Assembly (NCBI RefSeq): GCF_017303315.1
Contig: NZ_JAFKOI010000005.1
Span: forward strand, 161,830-225,829
Length of the DNA stretch: 64,000 nt
Reading direction: 5' to 3'
Source of the DNA: Bacillus sp. NTK071
GTDB taxonomy: Bacteria > Bacillota > Bacilli > Bacillales > Guptibacillaceae
Below the pieces are notes generated by a model. The model was not told the origin of the DNA. It did no database searches and was given only the letters and a program-made list of their open reading frames with translations. Position numbers and translations under genes: made by a program. The first letter of the stretch is position 1, and each line of letters starts with the position of its first letter. Below, one piece after another: positions 8,031 to 17,257 of this stretch.

Positions 8031-8147
8031 TTCTAACAGCTCCTTGTGGGACGAATATTCTCCATCATACTACGGATAGAGAGTTTAGTTAAAGTAAATC
8101 GTTATATATTCTTCGAATTATCGAAATGGACTCTGGGAGGTTCTTAC

Positions 8148-8336
8148 ATGACTATAATCGGAATATTCTTCATCCTATTTGCCACGTTCATTCTAGTAAC
8201 GTTCAATTCAATGACAAATGCGCTTTGTTTAAAGAAAAATATACCTGAAGAAAAGCAGCCTAATGTATTTAGAACGATTAATGTTCTTATTACCATTTTG
8301 CTCATTTCTTCATATGTAGAAGTTCTTTTCACTTAG
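8148..8336 (+). CDS. Small two-segment membrane protein, unknown function
   Basis: 62 residues from ATG 8148, preceded by GGGAGG at good spacing. Longer in-frame readings from 8046 lack a ribosome binding site. Hydrophobic segments lie near residues 1-20 and 41-58, with a charged loop (L-K-K-N-I-P-E-E-K-Q-P-N) between. A strong terminator follows at once, which supports it as a real monocistronic gene. No family recognised. Confidence 0.65.
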   Translation: MTIIGIFFILFATFILVTFNSMTNALCLKKNIPEEKQPNVFRTINVLITILLISSYVEVLFT

Positions 8337-8348
8337 CAGCTGACCTAA

Positions 8349-8380
8349 AAGATGAGGCAATCAAGCCTCATCTTTTTTTT
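8349..8380 (+). terminator. Terminator after the 62-residue membrane protein gene
   Basis: A 10-bp perfect stem AAGATGAGGC / GCCTCATCTT with a 6-base loop and a run of T. Confidence 0.9.
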
Positions 8381-8396
8381 GAGTTTTTTAGATAGA

Positions 8397-8505
8397 CATT
8401 GTTGTTTTTGGAAGAATTTTCTCATAACAAACTACACTTAGCTGATTGGAGCGGAAATCAACCACTACATTTAGCAATACTGTCTACGAAAAAAGGCTTT
8501 AAAAT
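8397..8505 (+). repeat. Dispersed repeat, copy 1 (about 110 bp)
   Basis: This part of the gap before prsA is clearly similar to the reverse complement of 32650-32757. Shared blocks include TTGTTGTTTT near the left end, ATTGGAGCGGAAAT in the middle (8445-8458), and AGCAA-TA-TGT-TACGAAAA to the right. It contains no open reading frame. It looks like a decayed member of an intergenic repeat family. Confidence 0.6.
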
Positions 8506-8638
8506 AGAATGTGAATGCTGCTTTTTGGAAAGGTAGTCCATTTGTCGCAGTATGACAACCTGATCCCTATATATAATTGTATCAATCGTCGTAAATTTTA
8601 CTTCTTTTATGTAATTTTTCTCATATTTCCAAATCAAT

Positions 8639-8668
8639 TTAACTTACCATATCTTTCTATGCTATAGT
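8639..8668 (+). promoter_or_regulatory. Probable sigma-A promoter of prsA
   Basis: TTAACT (8639-8644), an 18-base spacer and TATAGT (8663-8668), about 56 bases before the prsA start. Confidence 0.5.
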
Positions 8669-8724
8669 ATTAACTGTATCACAAACAGATTAAATATAAC
8701 TAACCCTTTAGGAGTGTATCTTTG

Positions 8725-9630
8725 ATGAAAAAAATGTTCATTATGCTTTCAGCTTTGATTGCAATGCTTGCCATCTCTGCATGCAGTAACGATTCTGCCG
8801 ATAATTCAGAAGTCGTTGTAGAGACGAGTGCTGGCGACGTAACCAAAGAAGAATTCTACCAAGCAATGAAAGACCAATCCGGAGAGGCCGTGTTGAGTGA
8901 TTTAGTACAAACTAAAATTCTTGAAGATAAATACGATGTTTCTGATAAAGAAGTAGAAGCGGAACTCGAGAAGATTAAAGAAAACTTCGAAACAGACGAA
9001 CAGCTAGAACAAGCACTACAATCTAATGGATACAAAGATCTTGAACAGTTCAAAGTAGATGTACGCAAACAGCTACTTGCTCAGAAAGCTGCTACTGAAG
9101 GCGTAGAAGTAACTGATAAAAAGCTAAAGGAATTCTATGAGAATAACAAAAATCTCTTTACTGAATTAGAAGCAAGTCACATCCTTGTAGATGATGAGAA
9201 AACAGCTAAAGAAGTTCAGAAAAAGCTTGAAGATGGTGGTGACTTTGCGAAGCTTGCAAAGGAATACTCTAAAGACGGCTCAGCTGAAAATGGCGGAGAA
9301 CTTGGTATCTTTAAAAAGGGTGACATGGTAGCTGAATTTGAAGAAGCAGCATTCGCTCTTAAAGAAGGCGAAGTTAGTGATATCGTACAATCACAATTCG
9401 GCTATCACATCATTAAGCTGAAGAGTAAGACGGTTAAGCCATTTAAAGAAGCTAAGGATCAAGTTGAAGAGCAGTACATGTTGCAGAATGCGAAAGACGT
9501 TCCAACTGTCATTGATAAGCTAATCCAGGACTCTGACATTAAAGTCAAGGACGATCAATTCAAAGACCTCTTTGATAAGAAAGAAGCTGCTCAAGAAGAA
9601 TCTGATGCAAACAAAGATTCAAAAGAATAA
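8725..9630 (+). CDS. prsA: Foldase lipoprotein PrsA (peptidyl-prolyl isomerase)
   Basis: 301 residues from ATG 8725 (TTTAGGAGTG upstream). Signal peptide residues 1-19 with lipobox A-I-S-A-C (lipidated Cys20). A helical chaperone region follows. The parvulin/PpiC domain lies at about residues 150-240, with A-S-H-I-L-V, F-A-K-L-A-K-E-Y-S, G-G-E-L-G-I-F and F-G-Y-H-I-I-K. The acidic Ser/Asp-rich tail is typical of Bacillus PrsA. It folds secreted proteins at the membrane-wall interface and is usually essential in Bacillus. A CssRS-like secretion-stress system lies 3-5 kb away. Confidence 0.96.
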   Translation: MKKMFIMLSALIAMLAISACSNDSADNSEVVVETSAGDVTKEEFYQAMKDQSGEAVLSDLVQTKILEDKYDVSDKEVEAELEKIKENFETDEQLEQALQSNGYKDLEQFKVDVRKQLLAQKAATEGVEVTDKKLKEFYENNKNLFTELEASHILVDDEKTAKEVQKKLEDGGDFAKLAKEYSKDGSAENGGELGIFKKGDMVAEFEEAAFALKEGEVSDIVQSQFGYHIIKLKSKTVKPFKEAKDQVEEQYMLQNAKDVPTVIDKLIQDSDIKVKDDQFKDLFDKKEAAQEESDANKDSKE

Positions 9631-9636
9631 TAAAAA

Positions 9637-9670
9637 AACGAAAGGGACTTCGTACCCTTTCGTTTTTTTT
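9637..9670 (+). terminator. prsA terminator
   Basis: Stem AACGAAAGGG / CCCTTTCGTT followed by T8. Its right arm lies immediately before the stop codon of convergent yhaL. Confidence 0.9.
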
Positions 9671-9671
9671 A

Positions 9672-9947
9672 TTAATTTTCGGTAGCTTGCTTCCTTCTTT
9701 TACGCTCTTCTTCCATTCTCTCTACATAAACACGGCCTTCTTCTTCAATATGAATCTGATCTACTTTTCTCTCTTCTGCCGTCAACTGCATGGTTTTATA
9801 ACCGCTGTAAATAATTCCTGCTAATACAAAATAAAGCCACCATGGGTAACTAGAGAAAAAGCCAGATAAAGTCGAAGAAATCTCGGTAAGCTGAAGAACA
9901 CTAAGAATAAATAGAAAGCCAAGGATAATAAGAACACCTTTCCTCAA
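9672..9947 (-). CDS. yhaL: Sporulation protein YhaL
   Basis: 91 residues with two hydrophobic stretches (about 5-22 and 35-52, the latter with P-W-W-L-Y-F) and a charged C-terminal helix rich in Glu and Arg (E-E-E-G-R-V-Y-V-E-R-M). The C-terminal part and the position beside prsA match B. subtilis YhaL, a small mother-cell membrane protein. The annotated start is TTG at 9947. Because the family is often nearer 70 residues, an internal start is possible. Confidence 0.75.
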   Translation of the reverse strand: MRKGVLIILGFLFILSVLQLTEISSTLSGFFSSYPWWLYFVLAGIIYSGYKTMQLTAEERKVDQIHIEEEGRVYVERMEEERKRRKQATEN

Positions 9948-10031
9948 CGTAAGCCACTTCCTTTCCTACTCTCGTACAAGCTCATTTGATTACTACACTG
10001 TATGAAAGAATAAAGGGGAATATGCCTCAGG

Positions 10032-11318
10032 TTACGTTTCAGTTGGAATTTGATTTGCATCCTGTTGGCTACGAAGCTTAAACATTACACCATAAATCAA
10101 TGCTGCACCTACAGCGAGTATACTAATGAGGTAAAAGGTCATTTTAAATCCTATTAATGCTGTCAATGGTATAGCTGCTGGAGCAAGTGTTCTTCCTATA
10201 GTGAACCGAAGACTACCTGCAGCGAAATATTGACCGCGCATATGCTCCGGTGCAAGTCTCGACACAAATCCTTCTTGAATACCTACAACCATAAGCTCTC
10301 CCAAAGTGAAAACAAACATCGCTATCGCAAGAATCCACACATGATTCGTATGACCAAACATAACCATACTTAAAGCATAGATCAGACATGAAGCGATAAA
10401 GACATTTCGCTCCTTATATCTGCTCATTTTTGATGTCATATACACAGTTAATAAAGCGACTAAAAGTCCATTTTCTGAAATCAGCCAGCTGAAAATACGG
10501 TTCCCATCAGCAGTAATATTGAATTTAAAAATTGATAGGACAGGTTGTTCTGGTACTGATTCACTTAAATAGACAGCGATTAACAAATCTAGCTGCATGA
10601 ACGTTTGAGCTACAAGAATTCCAGCAAGAATAAATAAAAGAAATACTTTATCCTGCACAATAATTTTGTAGTCCCTCAGCTGATCCCAAATAAAGCTTGT
10701 CCACTTTGTGGAAGACTCAGAAACAAGTTTCTTTTGCATTTTATCAGGAGCTGTTTCTCGAATAAAGATTCCAATTAGGGCACTGACACCAAAACTTACA
10801 AGCGCCGCTAGTATAAGTAATTCAAACCGGTGTTGAAAGAAAAAGATTCCACCAAGAATCGGGCCAGCTACAACAGATATATTGAGTGCTGTATAAAATA
10901 CAGCAAAAACGGTATTTCGATCTTTCTCTTCCACGACATCTGCTACCATTGCATGACTTGCTGGCCAATACAATGAACCAAAAACCCCAAGTATTGAGAA
11001 GCTAATAAATGTTAGCATTGGAGAGGTAAACCACGGAGAATTAGCAAGCGCGAATACAATAAACGTTATTCCTTGTCCTAGTGCAGATACAAACATCATT
11101 CGTTTTCTTCCATACTGATCTGCACAGTAACCACCAACAAGATTAGCAATAACAGCGATTACTTGAGAAAGCACAAGAAGAAGCCCTGCCATTCCCTTTC
11201 CAAATGAATCCGAAAAATATATCGCCATGAAGGGAAAGAACATCCAGAAAAGAACATTCATCATTCCTTCACCAAACAATCTAATCTTTAAGTTTCGATC
11301 CCAGTCTTTTATTCTCAT
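10032..11318 (-). CDS. Major facilitator superfamily transporter (drug/metabolite efflux type)
   Basis: 428 residues with 12 predicted membrane segments in two halves and a longer central loop. The conserved loop 2-3 motif appears as G-G-Y-C-A-D-Q-Y-G-R-K-R-M (about residues 62-74). The general shape resembles proton-coupled multidrug or metabolite exporters of the DHA1 group. Substrate unknown. GGGGG sits about 8 bases before the ATG. It is monocistronic between yhaL and yhaM and is not part of this neighbourhood in B. subtilis as far as I recall. Confidence 0.85.
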   Translation of the reverse strand: MRIKDWDRNLKIRLFGEGMMNVLFWMFFPFMAIYFSDSFGKGMAGLLLVLSQVIAVIANLVGGYCADQYGRKRMMFVSALGQGITFIVFALANSPWFTSPMLTFISFSILGVFGSLYWPASHAMVADVVEEKDRNTVFAVFYTALNISVVAGPILGGIFFFQHRFELLILAALVSFGVSALIGIFIRETAPDKMQKKLVSESSTKWTSFIWDQLRDYKIIVQDKVFLLFILAGILVAQTFMQLDLLIAVYLSESVPEQPVLSIFKFNITADGNRIFSWLISENGLLVALLTVYMTSKMSRYKERNVFIASCLIYALSMVMFGHTNHVWILAIAMFVFTLGELMVVGIQEGFVSRLAPEHMRGQYFAAGSLRFTIGRTLAPAAIPLTALIGFKMTFYLISILAVGAALIYGVMFKLRSQQDANQIPTET

Positions 11319-11348
11319 AAACTTACCCCCGGTAATTGAACAGGCGCG

Positions 11349-11386
11349 AAAAAAAGAGAAACGGCTCCTAAGCGCGTTTCTCTTTC
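11349..11386 (-). terminator. yhaM terminator
   Basis: Read on the minus strand: AAAGAGAAACG pairs with CGTTTCTCTTT around an 11-base loop, followed by a run of eight T. It lies just past the yhaM stop. Confidence 0.75.
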
Positions 11387-11401
11387 GTTCTTATGCCTCT
11401 A

Positions 11402-12367
11402 TTAGCTTTCGCTTTTCAAAGCGGCCATCTGTGGCTTGTAGAATGAGCGATTATCTAGAGCGAATACTCGATCAGTGAATTCACCTGGTTCCACTTTATC
11501 AAGAGCGCGATCAAGCATATTCATTTTGGCATCAATGTTATCAATCATATGAAGGATTTCTGCTTCGCGGATCATAGGGGGCTTCGGACTTCCCCACTCT
11601 GCTTTTCCATGGTGGCTTAGAATAAGGTGTTGAAGAAGCATCACTTCTTCTCCTTCAATTTCTAATTCTTTCGCAGCTTGTCCAATCTCATTTACCATAA
11701 TGGAAATGTGTCCGAGAAGCTTTCCTTCATTTGTATAGCTTGCAGCAATCGAACCAGATAGCTCAACAACTTTCCCCAGGTCATGAAGGATAATGCCTCC
11801 ATAAAGCAAATCTGTATCTAACGATGGATAGAGAGCGGAAAGGGATTTAGCAATATCAAGCATGGATACAACATGGTAAGATAATCCCGATACGAACTCG
11901 TGATGATTTTTCGTTGCTGCTGGAAAAGTGAGAAATTCATTTTGATGTTTTTTAACAAGGTGTCTTGTAATTCTTTGAATATTTGGATTGCGCATTTCAA
12001 ATACATACTGCGTGATCTTCTCCATAATTTCATTTATTTCTAGTGGAGCAGATTCTACGAAATCACTAACTTTGACTTGATCCATCTCTGTCGCGAGACG
12101 TATTGTCTTAATTCGAAGCTGGTTGCGACCTCTATAGTTCGTTACGTCACCTTTTACTTTAATAATTTGTTGCGCATCGAAGCTTTCCTCATCATCAGAA
12201 GATGCATCCCATAGCTTCGCTTCAATGTCTCCTGACTTATCTTGAAGAATTAACGTTAAGAAAGGCTTACCGTTGCTGGCCACACCTTTAACTGATGATT
12301 TTATTAATAAGTAGTGATCAACCTGATCACCAACACGATAATGACCGATTCCTTTAAATTCCTTCAT
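11402..12367 (-). CDS. yhaM: 3'-5' exoribonuclease YhaM
   Basis: 321 residues. The N-terminal OB-fold (about 15-105) includes [16 protein letters not shown]. The HD phosphohydrolase domain (about 155-300) has Y-H-V-V-S-M, L-H-D-L-G-K and S-H-H-G-K-A-E-W-G metal-binding histidines and aspartates. B. subtilis YhaM is a metal-dependent 3'-5' exonuclease acting on RNA and single-stranded DNA. In B. subtilis yhaM directly follows yhaN. Here a two-component system intervenes. It has its own ribosome binding site (GGAGGTGG) and terminator. Confidence 0.95.
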   Translation of the reverse strand: MKEFKGIGHYRVGDQVDHYLLIKSSVKGVASNGKPFLTLILQDKSGDIEAKLWDASSDDEESFDAQQIIKVKGDVTNYRGRNQLRIKTIRLATEMDQVKVSDFVESAPLEINEIMEKITQYVFEMRNPNIQRITRHLVKKHQNEFLTFPAATKNHHEFVSGLSYHVVSMLDIAKSLSALYPSLDTDLLYGGIILHDLGKVVELSGSIAASYTNEGKLLGHISIMVNEIGQAAKELEIEGEEVMLLQHLILSHHGKAEWGSPKPPMIREAEILHMIDNIDAKMNMLDRALDKVEPGEFTDRVFALDNRSFYKPQMAALKSES

Positions 12368-12437
12368 CTTTCCACCTCCGCGGCAAAATCTATCTACCTA
12401 GTATAGCACAGCCCCACTTTGTCATTGGAGCATTACT

Positions 12438-13799
12438 TTATTTCTTTATTTTACTTGGAATAATAATTGTAAATACGACTCCATCTTCTATATTCGTTAC
12501 TTCTGCTGTCCCTTCATGACGCTCTGCAATTTTTTTCACAATCGCAAGCCCTATTCCAAATTGCCCTTTATCACCTTTTTGAAAGGGTTCGAATAGACGC
12601 TCTTTTTCCACTGTTTCGAAAGAAATTTGTTGGCCGTCATTGTATACCTCAACTCTTACCTGTTGATCTGCTTGAATGGCACTTAGTTCTATTTTGCTAC
12701 TAGCATACCGTAATGCATTTTGAACAAGATTGTCCATTGCTGTTAGCATTTGTTCACGTATGGCTGTAATTTCAATATTCTCACCAGAGATTGTAAACAA
12801 GACGTCTTCCCGCTGATACATGAATCGCTCACGAATTTCCTCTGCTAGAACTCCAAATCGAAACGTTTCAAAGTTTCCTTCAGGTTCATCAATGGAATCC
12901 AATTTAATATACGTTAGCATTGCCTTTACCCGTTGATCCATTCGATTTGACTCATTTAGGATAATCGTCATAGTATTATCAAGAGAATCTGGCATAACGC
13001 CATCTTTAATTGATTGGGCGTAGCTTTTAATAATCATTATCGGTGTTTTTAATTCATGTGAAGCATGTTGGATAAATGTTTTCTGAGCTTTGTCATAACG
13101 CATTAAATTCTGTCTCATCAACTCAAACTGATTGGAAAGCTTCTGAAATTCTTCATCACCCTCCCAGCGAAATGGCTCTTTCCAGTTACGGTTTGCAATT
13201 TGTTCAAACCGTTCCCCAAGAACAGTTAGCGGTCTCCGTAAATACCTTGCAATCCATGCAGCTGGGAAGAGACTCAATAGCAAAGCGAATAGAAGAATAA
13301 TAATTAATCTCCACCATAGACGATCAATCATCTGGTCACGGTACGTATCCCACATATATGAAATAAAATAGGCTTCCTGCCCATTTACGTCAACTTTAGA
13401 GATGACATAAAAAAGGGACGCTTGATCATTATAAGTTAACTCATATCGGGCTTTATCCTTTTGTTGATCTAATGCATTTTTACGCATTTCAATAATCACT
13501 TCATCAGGAATAGGATCTCCCTGTAGCGGTCCACTATATAACCTTGTAATTAACGTGTGCCCTACTGAGCGCTCAGCGTCTCTTCGTTCAATAAAATCTT
13601 GATCCGTTTGAGGGGGAAGTGGTCCATCTTGATCTGGAAAGGTATACCGCTGCTGCTCACTCTCAATAATTTGATACGTTTCTTCAGTGAGGGTTCCCTT
13701 AATGGAAAGTGGATAGATTACTGCAATAACTACCCCAACCAGTAAGACAAGGATCATGAACGATAACCAGATCCGCTTCGTTAGGTTAAGACGAATCAT
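12438..13799 (-). CDS. cssS: Sensor histidine kinase, CssS-like (secretion stress)
   Basis: 453 residues. It has one N-terminal membrane segment (about 10-30), an extracytoplasmic sensor region of about 130 residues, a second segment (about 163-183), a HAMP region, the H box H-A-S-H-E-L-K-T-P (His about 248), an N box (N-L-V-Q-N-A-L-R-Y-A) and G boxes (G-Q-F-G-I-G-L-A-I-V-K). Length and the partner regulator fit CssS, the B. subtilis sensor of misfolded secreted proteins that controls HtrA-type proteases. Its ATG overlaps the regulator stop (ATGA) without a strong ribosome binding site, so translation is probably coupled. Confidence 0.8.
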   Translation of the reverse strand: MIRLNLTKRIWLSFMILVLLVGVVIAVIYPLSIKGTLTEETYQIIESEQQRYTFPDQDGPLPPQTDQDFIERRDAERSVGHTLITRLYSGPLQGDPIPDEVIIEMRKNALDQQKDKARYELTYNDQASLFYVISKVDVNGQEAYFISYMWDTYRDQMIDRLWWRLIIILLFALLLSLFPAAWIARYLRRPLTVLGERFEQIANRNWKEPFRWEGDEEFQKLSNQFELMRQNLMRYDKAQKTFIQHASHELKTPIMIIKSYAQSIKDGVMPDSLDNTMTIILNESNRMDQRVKAMLTYIKLDSIDEPEGNFETFRFGVLAEEIRERFMYQREDVLFTISGENIEITAIREQMLTAMDNLVQNALRYASSKIELSAIQADQQVRVEVYNDGQQISFETVEKERLFEPFQKGDKGQFGIGLAIVKKIAERHEGTAEVTNIEDGVVFTIIIPSKIKK

Positions 13800-14461
13800 G
13801 TAATCAACCGGTAACCAAGTCCGTAAGATGTTTCAAGGTTCATTCGAGGCATCTTTTTGCGGACTCGTCTAATCACATCATCGACGGCACGATCGGAGCC
13901 AACATAATCGTCGCCCCAAACATGAACTAATATCTGTTCTCTCGACAGCGTTTGATTCACATGATCCACAAGGTAAAGAATTAAATCCATTTCCTTCGTT
14001 GTTAATTCAACAGTTTCACCACGATCCAGTACTTTACGTGCTGTTGGATCAATTTCATATTCAACAATTTCGAAGCGCTTTTGTGAAGGTTGTTGATACA
14101 CTCTATTCAAAAGCTTTTTAGCTCGAATGATTAGTTCTCTTGGCATGAAAGGTTTAGCAATGTAATCATCGCTTCCTAATTCAAGACCTACAATGCGATC
14201 GAGATCTTCATCTCTTGCAGATATAAAGATAACCGGAACGTCATCCTCCGCTTTAATCTTCTTTAATAATTCATATCCGTCTATACCAGGCAACATAATA
14301 TCAAGAATCCAAAGATGGCATGGCTCATGAATACTCTCCCATGCCTCTTCACCACTCAGAAAGGTTTTAACCTGAAATCCTTCTTTTTCCATATATGTTT
14401 TTAGTATTTGAACTAAATTTTCTTCATCTTCGACTAAATGCACTTTGTAGGTTTCTTCCAT
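13796..14461 (-). CDS. cssR: OmpR-family response regulator, CssR-like
   Basis: About 221 residues from ATG 14461 (GAGGTG 6 bases upstream; a GTG three codons earlier is the alternative). The receiver domain has acidic pocket E-D-E-E, phospho-acceptor Asp in W-I-L-D-I-M-L-P-G, F-I-S-A-R-D and the lysine in I-A-K-P-F. A C-terminal winged-helix domain ends in Y-G-L-G-Y-R. The phrases H-L-W-I-L-D-I-M-L-P and P-R-E-L-I-I-R are close to CssR as I remember it. That makes this the secretion-stress regulator rather than a generic OmpR protein. It begins 15 bases after yhaN. Confidence 0.8.
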   Translation of the reverse strand: MEETYKVHLVEDEENLVQILKTYMEKEGFQVKTFLSGEEAWESIHEPCHLWILDIMLPGIDGYELLKKIKAEDDVPVIFISARDEDLDRIVGLELGSDDYIAKPFMPRELIIRAKKLLNRVYQQPSQKRFEIVEYEIDPTARKVLDRGETVELTTKEMDLILYLVDHVNQTLSREQILVHVWGDDYVGSDRAVDDVIRRVRKKMPRMNLETSYGLGYRLIT

Positions 14462-14476
14462 CAATTTCACCTCATT

Positions 14477-17257
14477 TTATTGTACCTTTTTTGTAGAGAA
14501 TGGCGTACGCTCTAGAACATGAATATTCTCTTCTAGACCCCTGGTGGTGTCCATATGACAGGTTAGTAATATCACCTGATGATCTATAGAAAACTCCTTA
14601 ATAAACTCTTTCGCTTTCTCTGTACGTTTTGCATCAAAATTCACAAAAATATCATCCAGAAAAATAGGTAAACGTATAGCTGATATAGAAGCGAGGGCAA
14701 GTCGAATACAAAGGTATAGCTGTTCAACTGTGCCCCTGCTCAGCTCAGAAGGCTTGTATGCTTTTCCTCCACTATGCATCACACGAAAACCCATTCCTTC
14801 AGTAGGAGGGAAAATAGCAGTATAGCGACCATCTGTGATAAATGTGAAATAATGTTCTGCTCTTTTCAGTACAGCAGGTAGACGTTCTTCTTGATAACGG
14901 GCCTTTGCCTTTGTTAGGAGATCAGATGCCACTTTAAACACCGACCACTTCCACGCCAGTGCATTCATTTCGTCTTCCTGTTGCTTTTGCTGTAACAGAA
15001 GATCTTCATATGTACCATCTTCTGTTAATAGATGAATTCTCTCCTGTTCAGTAGCTATATGTTGGTAAACTTCCTGTTGCTTCTTTAAAAGAGACCGTTC
15101 TTCACGCTCTAATGTATTGAGTTCGTTCTCTATTTCTTCAATTGATATACGCTTTGATACTAGATCCGATTCGTCTAACTGCGAATCAATGGTTACAAGT
15201 TGGTTTATAAGCTCCTTAGCTTCCTTTTGCGCATTTCCTTTCGTTCTAAACGCTTCCTCCGTATCTGTTTTTGCCATACTCATTAATTCTTTCATTTCCT
15301 TATTGCATGATGTTAGCTTTTCGTTAATGTCATCTAGTTGTGATTCAAGGGATTGGTATTGATCACTTAGCTTTTCAATTTCTCGAATTGCTTCACGCTC
15401 TGCGTCTGCTTTCTGAAGCAAAAGTTGCATCGCATTTTCAGCATGATAATAGGTAATGTTCGTATCCTCACATAATTTCTTAATTCCATCTTCAACTACC
15501 TTTAAACTGTAGTCAAGTTCTTCTAATTGTCTCTGCTTATGATCATAATTTTGTTGTCGCTTTTTAATGGAAGTAATTCGATCAAATGCATCCAGGACTG
15601 AATGAAGTGGAAGGGTCTCAGGAAATGTATTGGATGACCTCCATTTCTTAATAGCACTCTCAATTTGATAGCGTTCTGCTTCCCAGCGATCTACGTTTTC
15701 AGCAGCTTTATTATAGGTACGGTTCAAGCGATCAATCTGGTCTTTGGCTTGCTCAACTCTCCTTCTGAGCTCAAGATCCTGGATAAGTAACTCATGATCG
15801 CTTCCATGGTCATTTTCCTTTGTAAGCGTCATTAGAAAAGCACCTATAAGAGCAATAGCTGCTGCCGCGGCCCCAAGAAGCCAGTTTTCATAAAAGCCTA
15901 ATCCAAGAAAAAGGAGCACAGCTAAAATGACCATTCCTCCCTGCCATCTCCGTTTTCCGCCTGATCCTTTTTTGTTTCTGATCTTCTCTCTTTCGCTTTC
16001 AGACAAAAGCCTTGCCTTTAGTAGCTCGTATTCGCTCTCTTCTTTCTCCAATTCATCTCGAGCTGACAGAAAAGCTTCGTTTATATAGCGATACTGCTGA
16101 TCAGATCGATTGCGATCTTCTATAAGTTGTTTCAGGTCTTCTCTCGCTGTAAAACTAGTGTTCACCTGACTAGCATCGTCTTCTAATAATCCAAGACTCT
16201 CTAGTTCTTCTGCAATGATAGAATCGATAGACATGATATCGCGTTCAAGCTCTTTCCGTTCTTCCGTTCTTGCTCGAAACAGAATCATTTGTTCATTCCA
16301 GTATGAAACGTCATGTAGAAACTCTTTCCACTCTGGCATGACTTCATAGCTCTCCATTTCTGCTTTCATTTTATGAAGTCTTTTCATCATACTTTCTGAC
16401 TCTCCGGATAGCAGAACGGCTTGTTCTTTCCACTTATCGATCCGGATTAATCCATCCTCTGGGAATGGTTTACATTCAGGAAGTTTGTTAAGGTGCTTCT
16501 CTAATCTACGCTTTTCCTTTAAAAGAGGAAATACTCGCTTCTCCCTATCAAGTTTTCGACGCTTCCTTTGCAAGAGCTCTAATCGTTCGGTATGCTCAAC
16601 AACTTGTTCTTCAAGTTCCTGTTTATTCTGAACTAACCGATTATAATCTCCGTTCTTCTTCGCCCATTCATTTGATTTTTTCTTCAATACCTCCCATTTT
16701 TCAAGCTCCTCATTTAAAAGAGGCTTTCTCCCACCAGGTTTAAACAGCTCTCCCTGTCGCTTATCAAATGTTTTTTCAACAGCTAACAGAGAAGCACCTC
16801 CACTCATACCTGCTTCATATAGAACTTGATTCCAACCGTTTTCATCATAACTTCGGTAGTCATTAAGAGTTGTGAGATTGCAAAAGAAAATTTGTCGGAA
16901 GCTAGTTCGATTCATTCCTTTTAAAAGCAACTGTAATTTTTCTTCATTACCGGTTGATCCATCAGGATAGTAAATCGTAACATCACCTAAAGCCTTCCCT
17001 TTCGTTCGTTCAATGATTACCGTTTCATTATTGCTCTCTATTGTGAGGGTTCCACCAAATCGACCATGATGGTTCATTTCGTAACTCTCATCTTGACGAG
17101 AAGGAAAACCAAACAAAATCGATTCAATGAAAGCAAGAAGAGTGGATTTGCCAGCTTCATTTTCACCGTAAATGAGGTGAATGTTAGAAGAAATATCCGT
17201 CAATTGATAATCTTCGAATTTCCCAAAACTATAAATATGTAATTCAAGAAGCTTCAC
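14477..17257 (-). CDS. yhaN: YhaN, SMC/Rad50-like AAA ATPase
   Basis: 926 residues. The N-terminal P-loop is G-E-N-E-A-G-K-S-T-L-L (about 32-42). Long coiled coils fill the middle, interrupted by two adjacent hydrophobic segments (about residues 440-480, L-A-V-L-L-F-L-G-L-G-F), an unusual feature for an SMC-like protein that suggests membrane contact. The C-terminal signature/Walker B region has L-S-R-G-T-V-E-Q-L-Y-L and L-P-I-F-L-D-D-I-F-V-N-F-D. It is paired with the nuclease YhaO like SbcC/SbcD. GTG start inside the end of yhaO, with GGAGGTGAT upstream. Confidence 0.93.
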   Translation of the reverse strand: MKLLELHIYSFGKFEDYQLTDISSNIHLIYGENEAGKSTLLAFIESILFGFPSRQDESYEMNHHGRFGGTLTIESNNETVIIERTKGKALGDVTIYYPDGSTGNEEKLQLLLKGMNRTSFRQIFFCNLTTLNDYRSYDENGWNQVLYEAGMSGGASLLAVEKTFDKRQGELFKPGGRKPLLNEELEKWEVLKKKSNEWAKKNGDYNRLVQNKQELEEQVVEHTERLELLQRKRRKLDREKRVFPLLKEKRRLEKHLNKLPECKPFPEDGLIRIDKWKEQAVLLSGESESMMKRLHKMKAEMESYEVMPEWKEFLHDVSYWNEQMILFRARTEERKELERDIMSIDSIIAEELESLGLLEDDASQVNTSFTAREDLKQLIEDRNRSDQQYRYINEAFLSARDELEKEESEYELLKARLLSESEREKIRNKKGSGGKRRWQGGMVILAVLLFLGLGFYENWLLGAAAAAIALIGAFLMTLTKENDHGSDHELLIQDLELRRRVEQAKDQIDRLNRTYNKAAENVDRWEAERYQIESAIKKWRSSNTFPETLPLHSVLDAFDRITSIKKRQQNYDHKQRQLEELDYSLKVVEDGIKKLCEDTNITYYHAENAMQLLLQKADAEREAIREIEKLSDQYQSLESQLDDINEKLTSCNKEMKELMSMAKTDTEEAFRTKGNAQKEAKELINQLVTIDSQLDESDLVSKRISIEEIENELNTLEREERSLLKKQQEVYQHIATEQERIHLLTEDGTYEDLLLQQKQQEDEMNALAWKWSVFKVASDLLTKAKARYQEERLPAVLKRAEHYFTFITDGRYTAIFPPTEGMGFRVMHSGGKAYKPSELSRGTVEQLYLCIRLALASISAIRLPIFLDDIFVNFDAKRTEKAKEFIKEFSIDHQVILLTCHMDTTRGLEENIHVLERTPFSTKKVQ

